From assembly GCA_003049485.1 (NCBI GenBank), contig PYST01000140.1, positions 35,286 to 96,052 on the forward strand: a stretch of 60,767 bases of DNA. The letters run 5' to 3'. The notes under the pieces are model-generated. The model saw nothing but the letters and a program-made list of their open reading frames with translations, had not been told where the DNA came from and searched no databases. The translations under genes and the position numbers were made by a program. Each line of letters begins with the position of its first letter. The first letter of the stretch is position 1. Shown here in pieces: positions 23,101-35,343 of this stretch. This DNA is from Ophioceras dolichostomum (lineage: Eukaryota > Ascomycota > Sordariomycetes > Magnaporthales > Ophioceraceae).

Positions 23101-25350
23101 GGGCTAGGAAAGCCACGCCCCAAGAAATCTTGAGAAAAGGGCAACACAGTTCTTGGCGGGCCAGGCGGCTCTGAGGCGGCCTGAGTCGTGGGTCCTTCCT
23201 TTGATGCCTTGATGATCCTTGGAAGAGAGCAGGAACAGAAAGGAAGGAAAATAGGTGACAAGCCACTACACGTCGAACGATGCGTTTCTCAACCTCATTC
23301 GAGAGTTTGTGGGCGATGGAGGATTTTTGATTTCAGGAACTTCACGCGAGATGACGACACCCGCCGTGTGTTCCCACCCCACGAAGAGGGGCGATTCGGC
23401 TGCTCTAACAGATTTCTCTTGCGGGACACACCCTCCAGCAGCAAATCCTGCAGAGTATTTGTTAACTCCGGAAACCCCTTTACACTCCCTCACTGGGAGC
23501 CCCTTGTTATAACCCCTTGTCACTAGAAGCCATTCCAGGCCCGAAAGACGGCCGTACTCCTTGCAATGATGTTTGTGGTAAAGGAGATAGCGGCTGCCAG
23601 CGATGTTATCGGCAAGTTGGACCGAGAAGCCTGGAAATATTCTCCAGTGTTCTTTCTTTTTCTCCTTCCACAAGAGACAGATCCAAGAAGGGATGACACA
23701 AGGCCAAGGCACAAAAAGCACCAGACTTCGGATGAGAGAAATTTTTGCCTCAACTGCCTCTCCGGCCAGGTTCTGCTTGCCTGGCAAGCGCCTGGGGTTT
23801 TGCAGCGAGCGGACGTGCACACACAGGCGTAAGAAAAAAAGAACGCGTAGGTTTACAATAGCAGCTAAAATAAAGATCGGGCGTCTCGATGATGCAAAGC
23901 AAAGACCAGAAAAAAAGCCAGACCCAAATCCAGCGTGCCGGTGCGGTACATTCGCTTGGCTCCCTTGCGCTGATCTCTTCCTCCAGAGCTTGGGTACCAG
24001 GACGTACGTTTGCAGCGCGTGGCCCGGCCAGCTCGCTTCCTTTTGCAAGCTCTGCGAGCCAGCCAGCTAGCCTGCAGGCCTGCCTAGCTGCAAGCCTGCC
24101 TGACTCCCTCCCCTGCCAGTTCACGAGCAGCAGATCACACGTGCGGACCTCCGAGAGGATCAGGGAAGAGGGGGACAAAAAAAAAGGAGGGGGAGAAACA
24201 AAATGGAATTGGAAGGGCAGGGGATGCGCCAGTGGCTTGTTTCATCGCGAGCGAATCTCCGCGCCTGCCAGCCAATGGTTACAAGCCGGGGCATCCTGTC
24301 TGGGAAACACACGGCATGATTAGCCTGGCCCTCCTATTCGTGCGATCGAGGAACAAAACACACATTTGGGCGAAAAAGAAAGAGAAAGGGAAACAATTTT
24401 CTTGAGACCAGGTCAAGGTCAATGAGCTGGGATGATGGCTGCTGGTGCCACCACCCTGGCTCCGTGGTTAGGTGTTTTGTGCCACCACCACCCGATGATG
24501 CATTACTAACGACAACGACTGATACAGAGCAGGAAGGCAAGCCACTTCCACCTTCGATCTCACTTTCAGTTTGTGCCCTTTTCACAGGAGGGAGAACGGA
24601 CGACAGACAAGGGGGCTGACGGGATAGATGGTGATTGACTCTCGGGTGGTGGTTGCGAGTGACCTGCTGGAATCTCTTGGTCTTTTTTTCTGTGCTGGCG
24701 TTGCACCGGAGGATGCCGAGGACTCGAGCTGTCAGCTCGAATCAGCCAGCCAGTTAACCAGTCGTGCTCAGGAGAACAGGAAGACGGTCTGGACCGTTCG
24801 ACTAAACTGCCGCTTCGCTTCCCCTCACGTACTATGTGCCTCACTTTCTACATACTACCCTACCCGCTGGAGGGGACCTTTTCACGGAGGGTTGAATAAT
24901 TCCCATTTAAGCGTTAGTTTTTCATCTACCTACCTTAGTTCGAGGACGCGGATGATCATGGGTGAGCGGGTCACATTCCATCACCATCACCGGTTGCTCA
25001 CCCAGTCTTCTTTCTGTCCAATGCCAGCTGACTGTTTCTCTTTTAGGTTGTTAGGAAGGATGTCGATGTCTTTGTGGACTGATGATGCCAGAGAATGAGT
25101 CGTTTTTTCGGTCTCCGAAAAAACGAACGATAGTAGCAGCGGGCAGCGGAGAGCGGACAATGACGGGCTGGCAGGCGGGCGTAGCAACAGCAAACGGAGG
25201 CGGCGGCGTCTTGTTCTCAATGTTTGTCTCGCACCTGCGCAACACACCTTCTTCCTGACCGGAGAGACAATGAACATCTGAGAATGGTCCTTTCCTTTCT
25301 CTAGGCACCTACCTAGGCAACCCCCATGAGGCAGGTCACCTAAGGAGCCA

Positions 25351-25369
25351 GGCTGGCTGGCTGGCTGGG
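25351..25369. repeat. (GGCT)n short tandem repeat
   Basis: Four GGCT units plus GGG within the gene-free region; a simple microsatellite. Confidence 0.85.
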
Positions 25370-27397
25370 CCTCGATAGCCAAGCGCCGGCACCAAGGGGT
25401 GAGAGAGGTGAAGAAGAAAAAAAAAAGCGCTGTCGGGATTCGGGACCGAGGTACATGGAAAAGGGGGCACAGAGGTTGGGACTTGCTTGATGCTGTGCAG
25501 GGCAAGCGAGCAGCCCAAGCCTTCGATCCATCATCTATAATCCTGACCGTACCAAATTTTCGATTGTTGATTTTCGTTGTGCGTTTATTCCTACGATTCA
25601 TGCCTGTGTGGTATCTGCACGGTTATCTACTCCTATTCTTCGCACGAGCCTTTTTGGTCCTTTGCAGCTTTGGTGTGCAGTTGTTTTCGTCAATGTCGTT
25701 CTTCGTGAGCAAGGCCCTACTGGTCACTGCAGGCTGTAATTTCCAGGTCTTTTTTCGGTGCATGCATACTCGTGCCGCACGTCCAGTTTGTGACCCAGGA
25801 CGCGTTGCACCACCTCTATCTTGAGCGCATTGTTTCGCCGTAGGTGGATTGGTGGATGTGAAAAGAGAAAAAAAAAGAGGTTCGAGGTGAGCTGACGGAG
25901 AGAAAAAACTATGGGCATCATCCACAGCTACTCTGCGGTCTGCAACACAGCGAGTCGCTGCAAAAGAGCCTTCTCTGCAGATGCGCGCAGGCACATTGGC
26001 GGGGAAGAAGTTGTGGGTAGGTTTGAATGGCGCCATTATTCGGGGCTCGCTGCTGCTCTTGTTCTTGTTCTTCTCTCCTCGCCTTCTCTCTCGCTCGCCC
26101 TGAATTGGCATTCGCCGAGGAGGTGTGGAGCACTTTTTGGGATGGATGCGAAAGGGATGTGCCCCTGACGTTCGGAGGCGATCTGATGTAGATTGAGCCG
26201 GTGGCCGGGGGTGAACACAAGGAGCCGGGGTCAGGACTGGTGGGTTGGATTTGGGAGGGAGGGGACCCCTGCCGCCTATCACTGGCCCGTCCCTGCAGCT
26301 GGCGACGACGCCGCGGGCGGGTGTGTGGGTTGCGCCTGCTGCAGGGAGTGGGGGGGGAACTTTCGGGTCCAGCGTCCATTCATCACGCCTCCAGCTTTTT
26401 TTGCAGGTGAGTCCCGTCCCTCCCCTCTGGTACCCTCCAGGATATTATTCCGCCCAGGCATATTATCTGCCGTCCCCTTTTCGGCATGTCCACAGTCACT
26501 CTTCTTAAGAGTTGCCTACCGCTCACTTGTCATGTCTGTAGGTGCAACCTGACCTTCTCCGTCCGGAACGTGGTCGTCCTTCCTTTTTACACCTCGTATA
26601 TTTCTTTCTCGTACTATTCGTACTATCACTTTCGGGCTTCGGGCATCGAGTTGTCTTTGGAGACCCTGCCCTTGTTTTTATATTCTCTTCTTATTTCTCC
26701 TTTCCGCGTCGGCATTCTCGCTCGTCGTTCCACCTTTACCTTTCTATCCTTCACCCACCGGCTACTAGTCTGGCCTCATATGACACACGCTACCTTGGGT
26801 AGACTTTAGACTCCTTTCCTCACTTGCTAGTCTTCTTGCCGAAGCCCTACCGTTTCCCCCTCGTGGACCGGACTACTTCCTCTAGTCTCTTCGTTTTCAT
26901 CCTTTGTTTCTTGCACTAAAGCACGGTGTCTTGTGCTCAGGAACGGGACGATTCGCGCGCGAAGACGGAACAGGACGAAAGCAGGGACCGGGAGCCTCAC
27001 GAAAGAAAGAAACAGGACGGACGCTAAAGAGGAAGGGAGCCAAAACTCGGCCGTTCCCCTTGTTCTTCCTGCTTCTTGCTTCCCTCCCTTGCTTGGTCAC
27101 TTGTCTCGCCGAACCACCGGAGTGGCTGGTTTGCTTGATCCAAGTGACAACGGGACGGGCATACCTTTGTATCGGCCCCTACAAATTACTCATTCCTCTG
27201 CTTCTTTCATCCTTTCCCATGAGCCAGCGGTTGTGTTTACCAAGGTTCCTACGATAGGCACCTTCGGCCCTCGTGCCCATTCTTCCATTCTTGCTCCCTT
27301 TTATTCAGTTTTGATTCTTCCTAGGGGACATTTCACACGAAAGCGTTGCCCATTCACTTCGAGTTGAGACAACAGAACGACGACACAAGCAACAGCG

Positions 27398-29311
27398 ATG
27401 TCGTCAAATTCTACCGGGTCGACGAACTCGACCGGGGCGGCGGCTGGAGGGTCGAAGGGGGGCAGTAGCGGAGGAGGCGCTGGCGCCACATTACCATTCG
27501 ATCCTGCAGCCGAGAACGAGCTGCTCTCGAAATACCTCTACTATGTCCTGGCCGCCATCGGAGGAGCTCTGGTAGTGTGGAGGGTGTCGACGTGGATAGT
27601 TAAGCACGTCCGCAAGGTGTCCTCCCTCACGAACGACACGCAGCGGTACTTCGCCGAGGAGCCGGGCTACTGGACCTTCTTCAAGAAGCAGCTGCAGTAC
27701 GCGCCCATCTTCCGCAAGCGCCACAACCGCGAGATCCAGCTGAGCTCGGCCATCAACATCGGCACGCTGCCGTCGCGGCTGCAGCTGTTGTTCCTGGCGG
27801 GCTACGTCGCCACCAACGTGGCCTTCTGCGTGATCGACATCCCCTTCCACGCCAACTTCGACTCGGCCGCCAGCCAGCTGCGCAACCGCACCGGTGTGCT
27901 CTCCGTCGTCAACATGGTTCCGCTCTTCCTACTGGCCGGCCGCAACAACCCTCTGATTCCGCTTCTGGGCATCTCGTTCGACACCATGAACCTCCTCCAC
28001 CGCTGGTTTGGCCGCATCTCCATCCTCGAGGCGCTGGCCCACACCCTGTCCTGGATGATCCCTAAGGCCAACAAGATGGGCTGGAGCGCGACTTTCGCCA
28101 TCATCCCCAACTCGCCGTTCCTGCTCTGGGGTCTCATTGTAAGCTACGCTTTGCCGCACCTTGCCGATATCAGTATCACCCTCTCAACTCAGACATGAGA
28201 CGTCCAAAACGTCCAAACTAACCAACTCGAACCCACTTTGTAGGGCACCATCGCCTTCCTCGTCATCGGCATCCAGGCCGCCAGCCCCATCCGCCACGCC
28301 TTCTACGAGACGTTCAAGATCTTCCACATCCTCCTCGCCGCGCTTTCCATCGCCGGCGTCTGGTACCACCTGGACCTCCACGACATCCCGCAGATCAAGT
28401 ACCTCTACGCCGTGGTGGCGCTCTGGGTGGCCGACCGGGCCGCCCGCGTCGCCCGCGTCGCCTGGGCCAACTTCGGCCGCGGCGGTACCCGCACGCTCGT
28501 CGAGGCCCTGCCCGACAACGCCTGCCGCGTGACCGTGACTTTGGCGCGCCCCTGGACGTTCCGCCCGGGCCAGCACGCCTACCTGTACTTCCCGACCATC
28601 AGCTTCCTCCAGTCGCACCCGCTCTCGGTCGCCTGGAGCGAGGAGGCCGAGTCACCCAACGCGGCGGACCACCGCCTGGCCATGAACCGCCAGGAGGTGG
28701 CGGCCACGCGCAAGACCACCATGTCGTTCGTGGTCCGCGCCCGCACCGGCGCCACCGCGTCGCTGTACAAGAAGGCCGCCGCCTGCGTGGACGGCCGGCT
28801 CGCCACGACCTGCCTGCTCGAGGGCCCCTACGGCGGCACGCACGACATGTCGTCGTACGGAACGGTCATGCTCTTCGCGGGAGGGGTGGGCATCACGCAG
28901 GCCGTCCCCCACGTGCGCGAGATGGTCGACGGCTACGCGAGGGGGACCGTCGCGTCGCGCAAGGTGGTGCTCGTGTGGATCATCCAGACCCCCGAGCACC
29001 TCGAGTGGATCCGGCCGTGGATGACGCAGATCCTGGCCATGGACAAGCGCCGCGACGTGCTGCGCATCATGCTCTTCGTGTCGCGGCCCCGCTCGACCAA
29101 GGAGATCCACTCGCCCAGCGCGACGGTCCAGATGTTCCCGGGGAGGCCCAACATCGAGACCCTGATGGCCATGGAGATGGAGAACCAGGTCGGCACCATG
29201 GGCGTCACCGTCTGCGGGCCGGGCTCCCTCAGCGACGAGGTCCGCCGCGCCGTCCGCGCCCGCCAGCACCTCGGCGCCGTCGACTTCTGCGAGGAGTCCT
29301 TCTCGTGGTAG
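27398..29311 (+). CDS. Ferric-reductase-like transmembrane bis-haem flavoprotein
   Basis: Two exons, 27398-28138 and 28244-29311, giving 602 residues. Family knowledge: FRE/NOX-type proteins pass electrons from NADPH through FAD and two membrane haems to an acceptor, usually Fe(III) or Cu(II) chelates outside the cell. What is seen: several membrane helices, both haem-ligand pairs with the canonical H-X13-H spacing (His 201/215 and His 275/289), an FAD-binding HPLS motif at about 372-375, an NADPH-binding GGVGIT at about 460-465, and a CGPGSLSDEV motif near the C-terminus. There is no signal peptide; a Gly/Ser-rich N-terminus precedes the first helix. The intron (28139-28243) has GTAAGC/TAG ends in phase 0. 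All redox motifs are present, so the enzyme is probably active. Metal substrate and membrane location are not visible. A GATA-type TTATCT occurs about 930 bp upstream (26462-26467), a weak hint of iron regulation. Confidence 0.9.
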
Positions 29312-31046
29312 AAGATGAATCGTGCTTTGCTGCTGCTCCTTTCACATCATGCTCGCTTCAGCGTCCGGCACATCACACGGCATATCACACTTACACCGTC
29401 CTTACCTGACCTGACCACTTCTGACCTCCTCTTCGTCTCATATAACTGTCATTTTCTCTTCGATTGTAAATATAAAACCAAAGCCATCTTTTCGGGCCGT
29501 GGCTGTCGCTAGAAAAAACCACCTGCCCGAACCAAAGACTGAGCGATTCCTTGCGGTGTGTATCTTGCAACGGAAGGAGCAAATTTTCTTGTACATGATT
29601 CTTTTTTATGTTTCTTATCATCTTTTTTCCTTTCTCTCGAATGATATGTCAGCTGTGCGTAGTGCATGTTGCCGTCGTATCCCGTCAGCTAAGGCTTCTT
29701 GAAGATCTAGGCTTGGTTGCGGCAGTACGACAAAGCAAGCACAGCAGTACGTTCTATAGTGCGGCGCGGTTAGATCTGGAAAGCTACCATAGTGCCCTTT
29801 GGTGCTCAGTTCATTGCATGCGTCCAGTCTTCTTGTGTGCCTGTGTGCGTGTCTCTTTACCTGGGCGTCAGTCAGTCATCAGAAATCTTTGCCAGAATGT
29901 ATCGATCCTGTTCTTTGTCGAAAATTTGTCCCATCTTCTTGGCCCTTGATCGTTGCTCTCTTGTCAGCCGAGTGCCCTCCCTTCCCGCACATGTCATCCG
30001 GTCGTAACCCAGAATCTTGCTAGTCTTACGATGCTTTCTCTGGAAAGTCCGCGTCCTGTTTGTCCCCTGAAGCGCTCGAACCCTACCTACCTGTACCTAC
30101 CTAACCCACGACCGTGAGCCCTCACTGTTCGAGTTCAATAAGACACTGGGCCCGTGCGTGCGCAATGTGGGAGGTAGCATTCATTTATTGATCGTCCATA
30201 AATGGCAGATATCTAGGTAGGTAGGTAGAGGTAGGTGTGTCGATTCAGCTTGCCGACGGCAAACATCCCCGACATCAAAGCAAAGCAAAATAGCCAACGA
30301 AAAGATAGATGTTCCGAGACAGAACAACAAAGGAACTCAGCGCCAAAAACACCAAGATGTGCAGCCCTACCTCCCCGTAAGATTCCGCCTGCCCATCAAA
30401 AGCAAGATCGCAGGAAGGGAACGCCTGCATGCTGGAAGCACACGGAACCAACCGACCAACCAACCGTCAATGCACCATAAGAAAAGAGCAACCGCCGCGA
30501 GGGTCCGTGTTAGAGGAGAGAACATCGCAAACAAGATAAAAGAGAAGCACCGCTCAAAACAGACTGGGAGAGGGGGTGTATTTGAGCGTGAAAACCCCAC
30601 ATACCGCCCCATAGCTGAACGTCAAATATTGCCAAGAAATAGGAATGCCTCAAAAAAGATCGTCATTTGTAGACTCTTGCATAGGAAGCATGCCTTGGAA
30701 TTCACCGAGAGAGCATACGTTCGTTCGTTAGGAGGGGGTTCAACCACAGAACATCCCCCACCTTAACGAACGTGCTCTTGGTGCACGCGAAAATGCGCAA
30801 ACTACTCCACCATCAGGACTACCACCAGCACCACCACCAGCGGTCAACAACTACCGGCCATTGGTGGCGGGGGCGACCTGGAAGCCACGGCCAACGGGGG
30901 CGTGATAAGAGCCTATACTTTGGAAGCCTCTGTACGTGAGCGGGCGAGTGAGTCAGTAAAATGGAGACAGGGCGTCGGGGATGAGAAGTTCGCTGCAGGG
31001 ACAAGGGGCAGGGGAATAGGGGTGGGTAGGTATTGTCCTAGGTAAG
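29312..31046. other. Convergent intergenic region, ferric reductase / forkhead
   Basis: 1.7 kb between two 3' ends. It contains CCTA/TAGG clusters at 30082-30103 and 30214-30236. No coding sequence or RNA gene could be supported. Confidence 0.55.
30214..30236. repeat. TAGG short tandem cluster
   Basis: Three TAGG units followed by TAG and a further AGGTAGGTG, in the spacer between convergent genes. An inverse CCTACCTACCTGTACCTACC cluster lies about 110 bp upstream, from 30082. Confidence 0.85.
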
Positions 31047-33465
31047 CTAGGTAAGCATATCGCAGCGAAGCACGTACTTTGTCAAATCGAACCCCACATC
31101 CTCCTCGATATCCGCTGCAATGCCAGCAGCAGCAGCAGGAGGAGGATGTGAGGATGACGGACCAGCACCAGCACCAGCACCAGCACCAGCACCAGCAGCT
31201 GCCGCTGCCGCTGGAGGCGGGTCATACCGCTCAGGCTCCTCGGTTGTGGTGCTAGCCGCAACCCGGCTGGGGCGACGCGTCGGGCTCGCGGCGGGGGATT
31301 TGCTGCCAGGCCGCGGGGGAGGGCTGCTGCTCTGGGGCAGGGGGTCGAGGCGGCGGGAGGGGCTGAGGTCGAACGACACGGGGGCCTTGACCGGCGTGCT
31401 GCCGATGTCGGCGTACTTCCAGAAGGGCGCCGGCGAGCTGGTCGGCATGTGCTGGCTGGGCCGCTGGGCCGTGCTCGGCGGGGCGAGTTTGAGGTTGACG
31501 CGGTGCGGCGCGGGGGTCACGAACGAGCCGCCGTCCTCCTGAAAGTACGAGGAGGTGAGCGTCGGCGAGCGCGGGACTATTGCAGACGTGGGTACCGTCA
31601 CAGCGTCTGAGGCGAGCGACGCTGGCAGCGTGGTTGTGGTAGTCTTGGCAGGGGTTGCCGACGCTGCCGACGCTGCTGCCGTCATCTTCCGGAGCCGGGG
31701 TAATGGGCTGCCGTCCGCACCGGCGCCGCCGAGTCCGCCTAGAGACTCGCCGGGGAGCAGGCGACGCGAGCTGCGATCCGGGGTCATGTGCGAGTCTCGG
31801 AGCGCCGACCGAGGCTGCGGGGACCCTGATGGTGACACCTTGCGCTTGCGGGCAGACCCGTCGCGCGCGGCCATCTCCTTGGGCCCCTGGTTAACGTAGT
31901 TGAGCTGGTTGGGCGAGGAAGGGTTCGACGAGCCACGATGACCGCCCCTTCCACCCCTGAAAGCGGTGCGAATCATGTCCTCGCGGGCGTCGGGCACAAT
32001 CTGCCATTTCATCCCTTTGCCGGGTTCGTCGGTTGACCTCGCCACCTTCTCGAAGGACTTGTTAAGTGAGAGATTGTGCCGAATACTATTCTACAGTGTG
32101 GGGGAAAATAAATGTGCGTTAGTAGACTTAGTAGGGGGCTTAGTAGAGACTGACAGACGTCGGAGGACGGCGAAGAATACTCACCTGCCAACCACCTGCC
32201 TGCTGGTGCTTGTAATACGAGTAATTTGACGTGATGTAAGTATAGATCCCATTCAGATTGAGCTTGCCATCCTTGGTAGCCATGATGGCCTGCGTAATCA
32301 TCTGAGCATAGCTGTACTGCGGCTTGATGTGCTTGTTCTCATCGAGACTCAGGTCGACATCGTTCGGATTCATAATCATCGTCCCGGGATCTTTGAACCC
32401 CGGCGACGTGTTGGGGACTGCTGCGCCGCGGCTGCGCGCCGACGGAGGAGTCCCGGGGCGGCGATAGTCTGGTGGCGCGGGCGCGATTGCCTGTGGCCCG
32501 GGTTGGCCCCGGGGTAGCTTGACCCGCCCAGATGTCGTCGTTTGTGACGTAGCGGAGGAGCTCGGCCGGGCTGGGGGAGTGGCGGCCCTCCCGGCGCGAA
32601 CTGGCGCTTCGAAATCATCAGGCGCATGCTCACCCGTGCCCTCAAACTCAGACCCATGGATGCCTGCGCGCTCCATGTAGGTTGCATGTACTCGCAAGGG
32701 GTTGTTCTCGAGGGGCAAGACAAACAGCATCTCGATGCCGCTGATCTCAAGCACCCTGCCACTCGTGAGCACCACAGACGACCCCTGCTGCAAGGGTTCG
32801 CCGTCCACTTTGACGCCATTCCGGCCCTTAGCCACGAGCGTCCATGTAGGATCGAAGGATATCAGCGCGTGGTGCCGGGAGATGATCTTGTTAGGGCCCA
32901 GATCCACATGCACAAACTCCGCGTCGTCGGGGGTCAGACCCTCCGGAGGTGGATCAGAGGTGCGTCCGATATTTATGGTGGTCCTGGTGATGTAAAAGGT
33001 CCAATCCTGCCCGGCAATCTTGGCGAAGGCCTGGACGCCTTCGGGGCTGTCCTCGTGCATCTTGTTGGAATGATCTATGCTGACCCGAGTGGGAGGATCG
33101 CGAGGAGTAGCTAGTACCTGCGAGACGCGGTTGACCACCTCGACGGCATCAGGAGCATCATGGACATTGATGCCGGAGCTGTCAGCCACCAAGCTGGAGC
33201 CCTCCTCTTCTGGGATCTCTCGTGGAGAGTCGTTCACCTAAGAAGCCGCACGGGACAGAGTCAGCCCAGTCCGAAGAACGTTGGGGAGGCAGAAAGCACA
33301 AGAGGACGATGGAGCCAGAATATAGAGCTAGGTTGTTGCATGGGCACGCACTTGTTTCCTTCGCTTGGCCGGTCGTGAGGGAGACGATTCGACGGGGCGA
33401 TCGACTGTCGCATCTCGCACTGAACCACGGCGATTGCGGGAAGACCGCTTAGAGGGGGAGACCAT
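31047..33465 (-). CDS. FHA-forkhead transcription factor (FKH1/FKH2 type)
   Basis: Three exons, 33465-33352, 33237-32185 and 32090-31047, giving 736 residues. Family knowledge: FHA-forkhead factors (yeast Fkh1/Fkh2, fission yeast Fkh2/Sep1 group) drive periodic cell-cycle and septation genes in the nucleus. What is seen: a basic N-terminus (MVSPSKRSSRNRR, AKRRKQ), an FHA domain at about 108-213 with the phosphothreonine-binding NIGRTS and SRHHA signatures, a forkhead DNA-binding domain at about 340-430 with recognition helix NSIRHNLSLNKSF at 390-402, and a long disordered tail with many S/T-P sites. The second intron (32091-32184) splits the forkhead domain just before the recognition helix, in phase 0. 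A (ACCAGC)6 hexamer at 31161-31198 encodes an Ala-Gly repeat near the C-terminus. The exact FKH1 versus FKH2 orthology cannot be settled here. Confidence 0.93.
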
Positions 33466-34639
33466 GGTGGATATCCAGTCAAAAAATCATGAAATGACTG
33501 CGTGGGGGCGGGCGAGCTACGAGGTAAGGGACCGACTGCGGTTGATCGGAGGTTGCGCGACGTCGTCTCGTCCGGGGAAAAGGTGGTGGTGTGTTAGGCG
33601 GGCCTGCGGCGGTAGCGGCGGCGACGGGCGCAAACTCGACACGATTCGTAAGAGCTCCGGATTGATGCTGTCTTCAGTCAGGGCAAATGCGAAACTGGGA
33701 TGAAGTGGTGAAGAAAAATATTGTTGTATCAATTGCGAAAAACGCGACCCTAAATATGAGGACATTCAATATTGACGTAAAGACTTCATTCATGCCTTTG
33801 CATGCGCCTCGTCAAACTTCAGCAGTTCTGGCGCTGCTAGTCGCTGGTTGGCGAGAGCTCTTTTTTTTGTTTAATTGACAGACAACGCAAAACTCGCCGC
33901 CAAAAACGGTCGCGTCCTCGCGTGTGGTGGGCTGTTGGAACTTTATCCCGGCCCCACCAATTGAAATCCCTGTCCCACGAGTATCGCTCCTAGTAAAAAC
34001 GCGGAGGAGCTACATGACGCATACATCACTTCCCACCAGATCACATGACCTGCACATTCCTTGTAAGTTGCCCCACCTGCCCAGTCAGTCGCACAGCTTG
34101 CTCTGGTGAGGTTTGCTTCACTCAGCAAAGCAAACCAGTGAAGCAAACCCCGTGAAAAAGATCTAACGAGCAGGCTTGTTCAGAGACAACCTAGATATTA
34201 GTTGTTTGTTATGTTTGCCTCTCGGTTGCTAGGTTTCTGAATCGCTAGGAGTTTGATTTTGGACGTCTTTCCCTCGAGCCTCGAACATGAGCCATGAACG
34301 TCAATCAAAACCTTGGGCGAACTTCGCGCAGGCGGACATCAGGTAGGAGGTTCTGACCCGAACTCCCAAGTTGGTATTCGTATTTGGTATCAGGAAACTG
34401 TAGAGTTCCGAGGCTTGACAGCAAAACAAACAGAAAAGTAAACATACACCGAGAAAACCAAACGCTTCTGTCAACAGCTGATCTGCAATCTTAAATCTGC
34501 CATAACAAATGCAAAAGAGGCCACTCTGGCGACGATGACCTGAAACGTCCTCGGCGTCGTGATCTCTCTTCTTCCGAGTTCCGGCGTGTCTCTCTCCCCT
34601 ACCCCTAAATCTCCCCCGTCATCTCCCGTCACAGCCCGT
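33466..34639. other. Intergenic region upstream of forkhead gene
   Basis: 1.2 kb between two minus-strand genes: the forkhead promoter and the 3' flank of the Prx-like gene. It contains a 13-bp perfect inverted repeat at 34110-34149. No coding sequence was supported. Confidence 0.55.
34110..34149. repeat. 13-bp perfect inverted repeat
   Basis: GGTTTGCTTCACT at 34110-34122 is exactly complementary to AGTGAAGCAAACC at 34137-34149, with a 14-nt spacer. An additional GCAAAGCAAACC lies inside the spacer and its right edge, making it partly a direct repeat of the right arm. Confidence 0.9.
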
Positions 34640-35343
34640 TCAGCTCGTCCGCAGCGCCGCCAAAGCCTGCTTCAGCTCCGGCACGTCGTCGCTGGAGGGC
34701 GAGACGTGGGACCAGCGGACGACGCCCATGCCGTCGACGGCGAAGACGCCGCCCGTCTGCCAGCGGCTGCCGCTCTCGCTAGGGCGGTCCGCGATGTGCT
34801 CGTTCTGCGAGAGCCGCACGGCGCTGAGGAGCGACTTGGGCCCGTAGACGTGCCAGTATCCCGCCGTGGGCAGGCCCCAGGCCGCGAAGAGCTCGCGCGC
34901 CTCGTCCACCACCACGTGCGCCTCCCACTCGCCGCCGACCTGCTCGACCCACCGATCCGTCTCGGCCTGCGACGAGTTGGAGACGGCGATGCACCGGACG
35001 TTCCGGTGCCTGTCTGAGAACTCGGCTAGGTTTCTGAAGTTCTTCTCGGCAACTTTGAGGTGAGGCAGCAGGTTAGTTGCGGTAGGTGCGGATATGTGGG
35101 TGGTTATTTATAAGCCGTGTGTCCTGAGATAGGGGCACGATGAGGGGAATACGTGGTGGGAGAAGTCGCCCTGAGAAGTTGTGACAGGGCCAGGACATGG
35201 AGTTAGAGCTTACATGGACATCCACAGTACCGTAGAAACATGACGAGTGTGGGCTTGCCCGTGGGAAATGGGAGCTTCTCCGAGCTCGGAGCCCGGTCGC
35301 CGACCTGAGGTGCTGATGGCTTGTTGTCCTTCGGGGCGTCCAT
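34640..35343 (-). CDS. AhpC/TSA-type thioredoxin-fold protein (PRXL2/AAED1-like)
   Basis: Two exons, 35343-35214 and 35052-34640, giving 180 residues. What is seen: the N-terminal pattern GDRAPSSEKLPFPTGKPTLV then MFLRYCGCPF places the active-site cysteines at about 40 and 42 after a buried beta strand, and later segments (CIAVSNSSQAE, GLPTAGYWHV, GGVFAVDGMGVVRW) follow a thioredoxin/peroxiredoxin fold. This matches the AhpC/TSA antioxidant family that includes PRXL2 and AAED1, whose members are putative redox proteins; the substrate is unknown. Start chosen at the ATG at 35343, since the longer frame starts with TTG. The intron (35053-35213) has a GTAAGC donor, an ACTAACC branch site and an unusual CAAAG acceptor, and joins as CGCPF-AEKNF. 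Divergent from dml1. Confidence 0.85.

Larger units (their letters stand above)
19903..27397. other. 7.5-kb region without supportable genes
   Basis: I see no recognisable protein family, RNA gene or mobile element here. The longest open frames (304 residues at 20241-21155 plus strand; 260 residues at 23266-24048 minus strand; 219 residues at 25623-26282 minus strand) are low in domain-like character and I reject them. The base composition is visibly less GC-rich and more pyrimidine-tract-rich than the coding regions. Short repeats include a 16-bp tandem (20126-20169), a (GGCT)n run (25351-25369) and several TAGG/CCTA clusters. The last kilobase is CT-rich and probably includes the ferric-reductase promoter and leader. 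Confidence 0.6.

Noticed and set aside
23266..24048. 260-residue minus-strand frame in the gene desert
   Set aside because: No family resemblance and irregular hydrophobic/basic pattern; insufficient to call a gene.
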